Shown here: positions 13,766 to 14,930 of the stretch, piece by piece
How positions within the stretch are numbered: position 1 is the first letter of the stretch
Layout of the letters: each line of letters starts with the position of its first letter
From: an uncultured Bacilli bacterium
GTDB taxonomy: Bacteria; Bacillota_I; Bacilli_A; ML615J-28; CAG-313
Reading direction: 5' to 3'
Assembly: GCA_904501965.1 (NCBI GenBank)
Contig: CAJGCS010000010.1
Location: forward strand, 1 to 14,930
DNA: 14,930 bases
Notes under the pieces: model-generated
Database searches by the model: none
Seen by the model: only the letters and a program-made list of their open reading frames with translations
Told to the model about the DNA's origin: nothing
Program-made: the position numbers and the translations under genes

Positions 13766-14930
13766 TTTAAGAAAAGAAATTGATAGTATTGATGAAGAGA
13801 TAATGAATCTTCTTAATAAAAGATTTGATATCACAAATAAAATCGGTACTATTAAAAGAGCAAGCAACGAACAAACTTTAAATAAAGATCGTGAAAATGA
13901 TATTTTAATTAAAGCTTTAGAACACAAAAACAGTACTCAAACAAAAAAAGTTTACGAATCAATCTTAGATATAAGTAAAGAATCACAAAAATATAATTCT
14001 TATCTTCTAATAAAAGATGCAAGTTATACTTATTCAACTTTAATTCATAATCTTTTTAATAATCCTTACTATAAAGCGCTAGAAAATATTTCATTAAAAG
14101 AATTATTAGAATCAGATAATTACCACTTTAAAGGTTTAAATATAACAAATCCTTATAAAAGTGAAGCTTATGAATATTGTCTTGCAAATGATATTGAGTT
14201 AGATAGCTATGCAAAAAGAACAAAAGTTATTAATTTAATTATCAATGGTGAAAAGAAAAAAGCTTATAATACTGATTATATTGGTTTTAAATCACTACTT
14301 GATTATCATAATATTTCTTTAGATAATTTAGATGTCTTAATTCTTGGAAATGGTTCTACTTCTAAAACTATAGAGGAAGTTTTAAAAGAATATTCTTGTA
14401 AAAGTGTACATATTGCTGTTAGAACAAAAAGAAACGATAACGAAATATACTTAAATGAAATTACTAGTCTTTCAAACATAGATGTTGTTATTAATGCAAC
14501 TTCTTATGGTGTTTATCCAAATATTGAGTTAGATCCTTTAGTTGATTTAACTAATACTAATACATCATTAATAATTGATGTAAATTATAATCCAAACAGA
14601 CCTTCTCTTGCATTAAAGCATCCTAATATTAAATATATAAATGGATTATTTATGTTAGTTGAACAAGCAAGAATTTCAGAAGAATTAATCATGGATAAAA
14701 CTATTTCTATGGATGAAAGTATTAATGTTTATAAAAATGTTTTAAAACAAACACTTAACTTTTGTTTAATTGGCATGCCTTTTTCTGGTAAAACAACACT
14801 TGGAGAAATTTTAAGTCAAAAATATGGTAAAATATTCTTTGATAGTGATATAATCTTAAAGGAAGAAAGTTTATCTTTAGCTAAACTTCTTTCGCTTGGT
14901 TTAACTTTAGAAGATTATAGAGAATATGAA
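13749..14930 (+). CDS. aroQ/aroE/aroK: Fused chorismate mutase (AroQ) - shikimate dehydrogenase (AroE) - shikimate kinase (AroK), 3' end beyond window
   Basis: The frame is open for 394 codons to the window end and holds three domains. Residues 1-82 are an AroQ-type chorismate mutase with the full active-site set at E. coli-like spacing: R8, R25, K36, R48, E49, S76 and Q80. Residues 84 to about 336 are a shikimate dehydrogenase: the catalytic Lys is K137 in GLNITNPYK, with N162, NTD (174-176), the NADP loop LGNGSTSKT (199-207), RT (225-226), NATSYGVYPN (249-258) and NGLFMLVEQA near the domain end. The shikimate-binding HSxSP motif is altered to YTYST (93-97). From 338 a shikimate kinase begins: P-loop GMPFSGKTTLG (342-352) and DSD (365-367), the Mg and shikimate Asp pair; the rest is outside the window. 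GAGG (13736-13739) precedes the ATG, which overlaps aroC by 17 nt. No stop codon or frameshift separates the domains, so this is a genuine fusion. Confidence 0.92.
   Translation, partial: MKQLDDLRKEIDSIDEEIMNLLNKRFDITNKIGTIKRASNEQTLNKDRENDILIKALEHKNSTQTKKVYESILDISKESQKYNSYLLIKDASYTYSTLIHNLFNNPYYKALENISLKELLESDNYHFKGLNITNPYKSEAYEYCLANDIELDSYAKRTKVINLIINGEKKKAYNTDYIGFKSLLDYHNISLDNLDVLILGNGSTSKTIEEVLKEYSCKSVHIAVRTKRNDNEIYLNEITSLSNIDVVINATSYGVYPNIELDPLVDLTNTNTSLIIDVNYNPNRPSLALKHPNIKYINGLFMLVEQARISEELIMDKTISMDESINVYKNVLKQTLNFCLIGMPFSGKTTLGEILSQKYGKIFFDSDIILKEESLSLAKLLSLGLTLEDYREYE

Noticed and set aside
1..14930. Searched for CRISPR arrays, insertion sequences, tRNA genes, phage genes and att repeats
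   Set aside because: No spaced direct repeats, transposase motifs, tRNA-like cloverleaf or integrase features were seen; the window is compact housekeeping and biosynthetic sequence.

Overview
This window looks like a chromosomal segment of a low-GC Gram-positive-type bacterium (Bacillota, or a walled or wall-less relative such as the Erysipelotrichia / RF39 / Acholeplasma neighbourhood). The grounds are strong A+T bias, AGGAGG-type ribosome binding sites, TATAAT promoters, a Bacillus-type RNase P RNA and the truB-ribF-rpsO-pnp gene order typical of Firmicutes. TGA is a stop (ribF and aroC end in TGA) and Trp is TGG, so the Mycoplasma code is not in use.

Layout. Positions 1-10295 are transcribed leftward (minus strand), 10371 to the end rightward. 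In transcription order the leftward block holds: a DUF368/PopT-type membrane protein (10295-9459) with its own terminator; a heterodimeric ABC exporter of two overlapping genes (9328-5733) with its own promoter and a strong terminator; truB-ribF (5641-3822, overlapping); rpsO with a strong promoter and a structured leader; pnp; a DegV-family gene whose ribosome binding site lies inside the end of pnp; and the 5' part of rnpB, cut by the window edge. RNA metabolism dominates this half: tRNA pseudouridylation, ribosomal protein S15, PNPase and RNase P.

The rightward block (10371-14930) is a tightly overlapping aromatic amino acid operon: aroA, aroB, aroC, then a long frame still open at the window end. 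That last gene fuses three catalytic domains: an AroQ-type chorismate mutase, a divergent shikimate dehydrogenase (AroE) and the start of a shikimate kinase (AroK). With the separate AroA, AroB and AroC, the operon encodes dehydroquinate synthesis, shikimate formation, phosphorylation, EPSP formation, chorismate formation and chorismate-to-prephenate conversion. DAHP synthase and dehydroquinate dehydratase are not in the window. The fusion, and the departures from consensus in AroE, AroA and AroB, are the most unusual things here.

Between the genes are clear regulatory signals: three hairpins (two with good U-tracts), two promoters sharing the 12-mer TTATGGTATAAT, each with a perfect dyad beside it, and a nested helix in the rpsO leader that fits S15 autoregulation.
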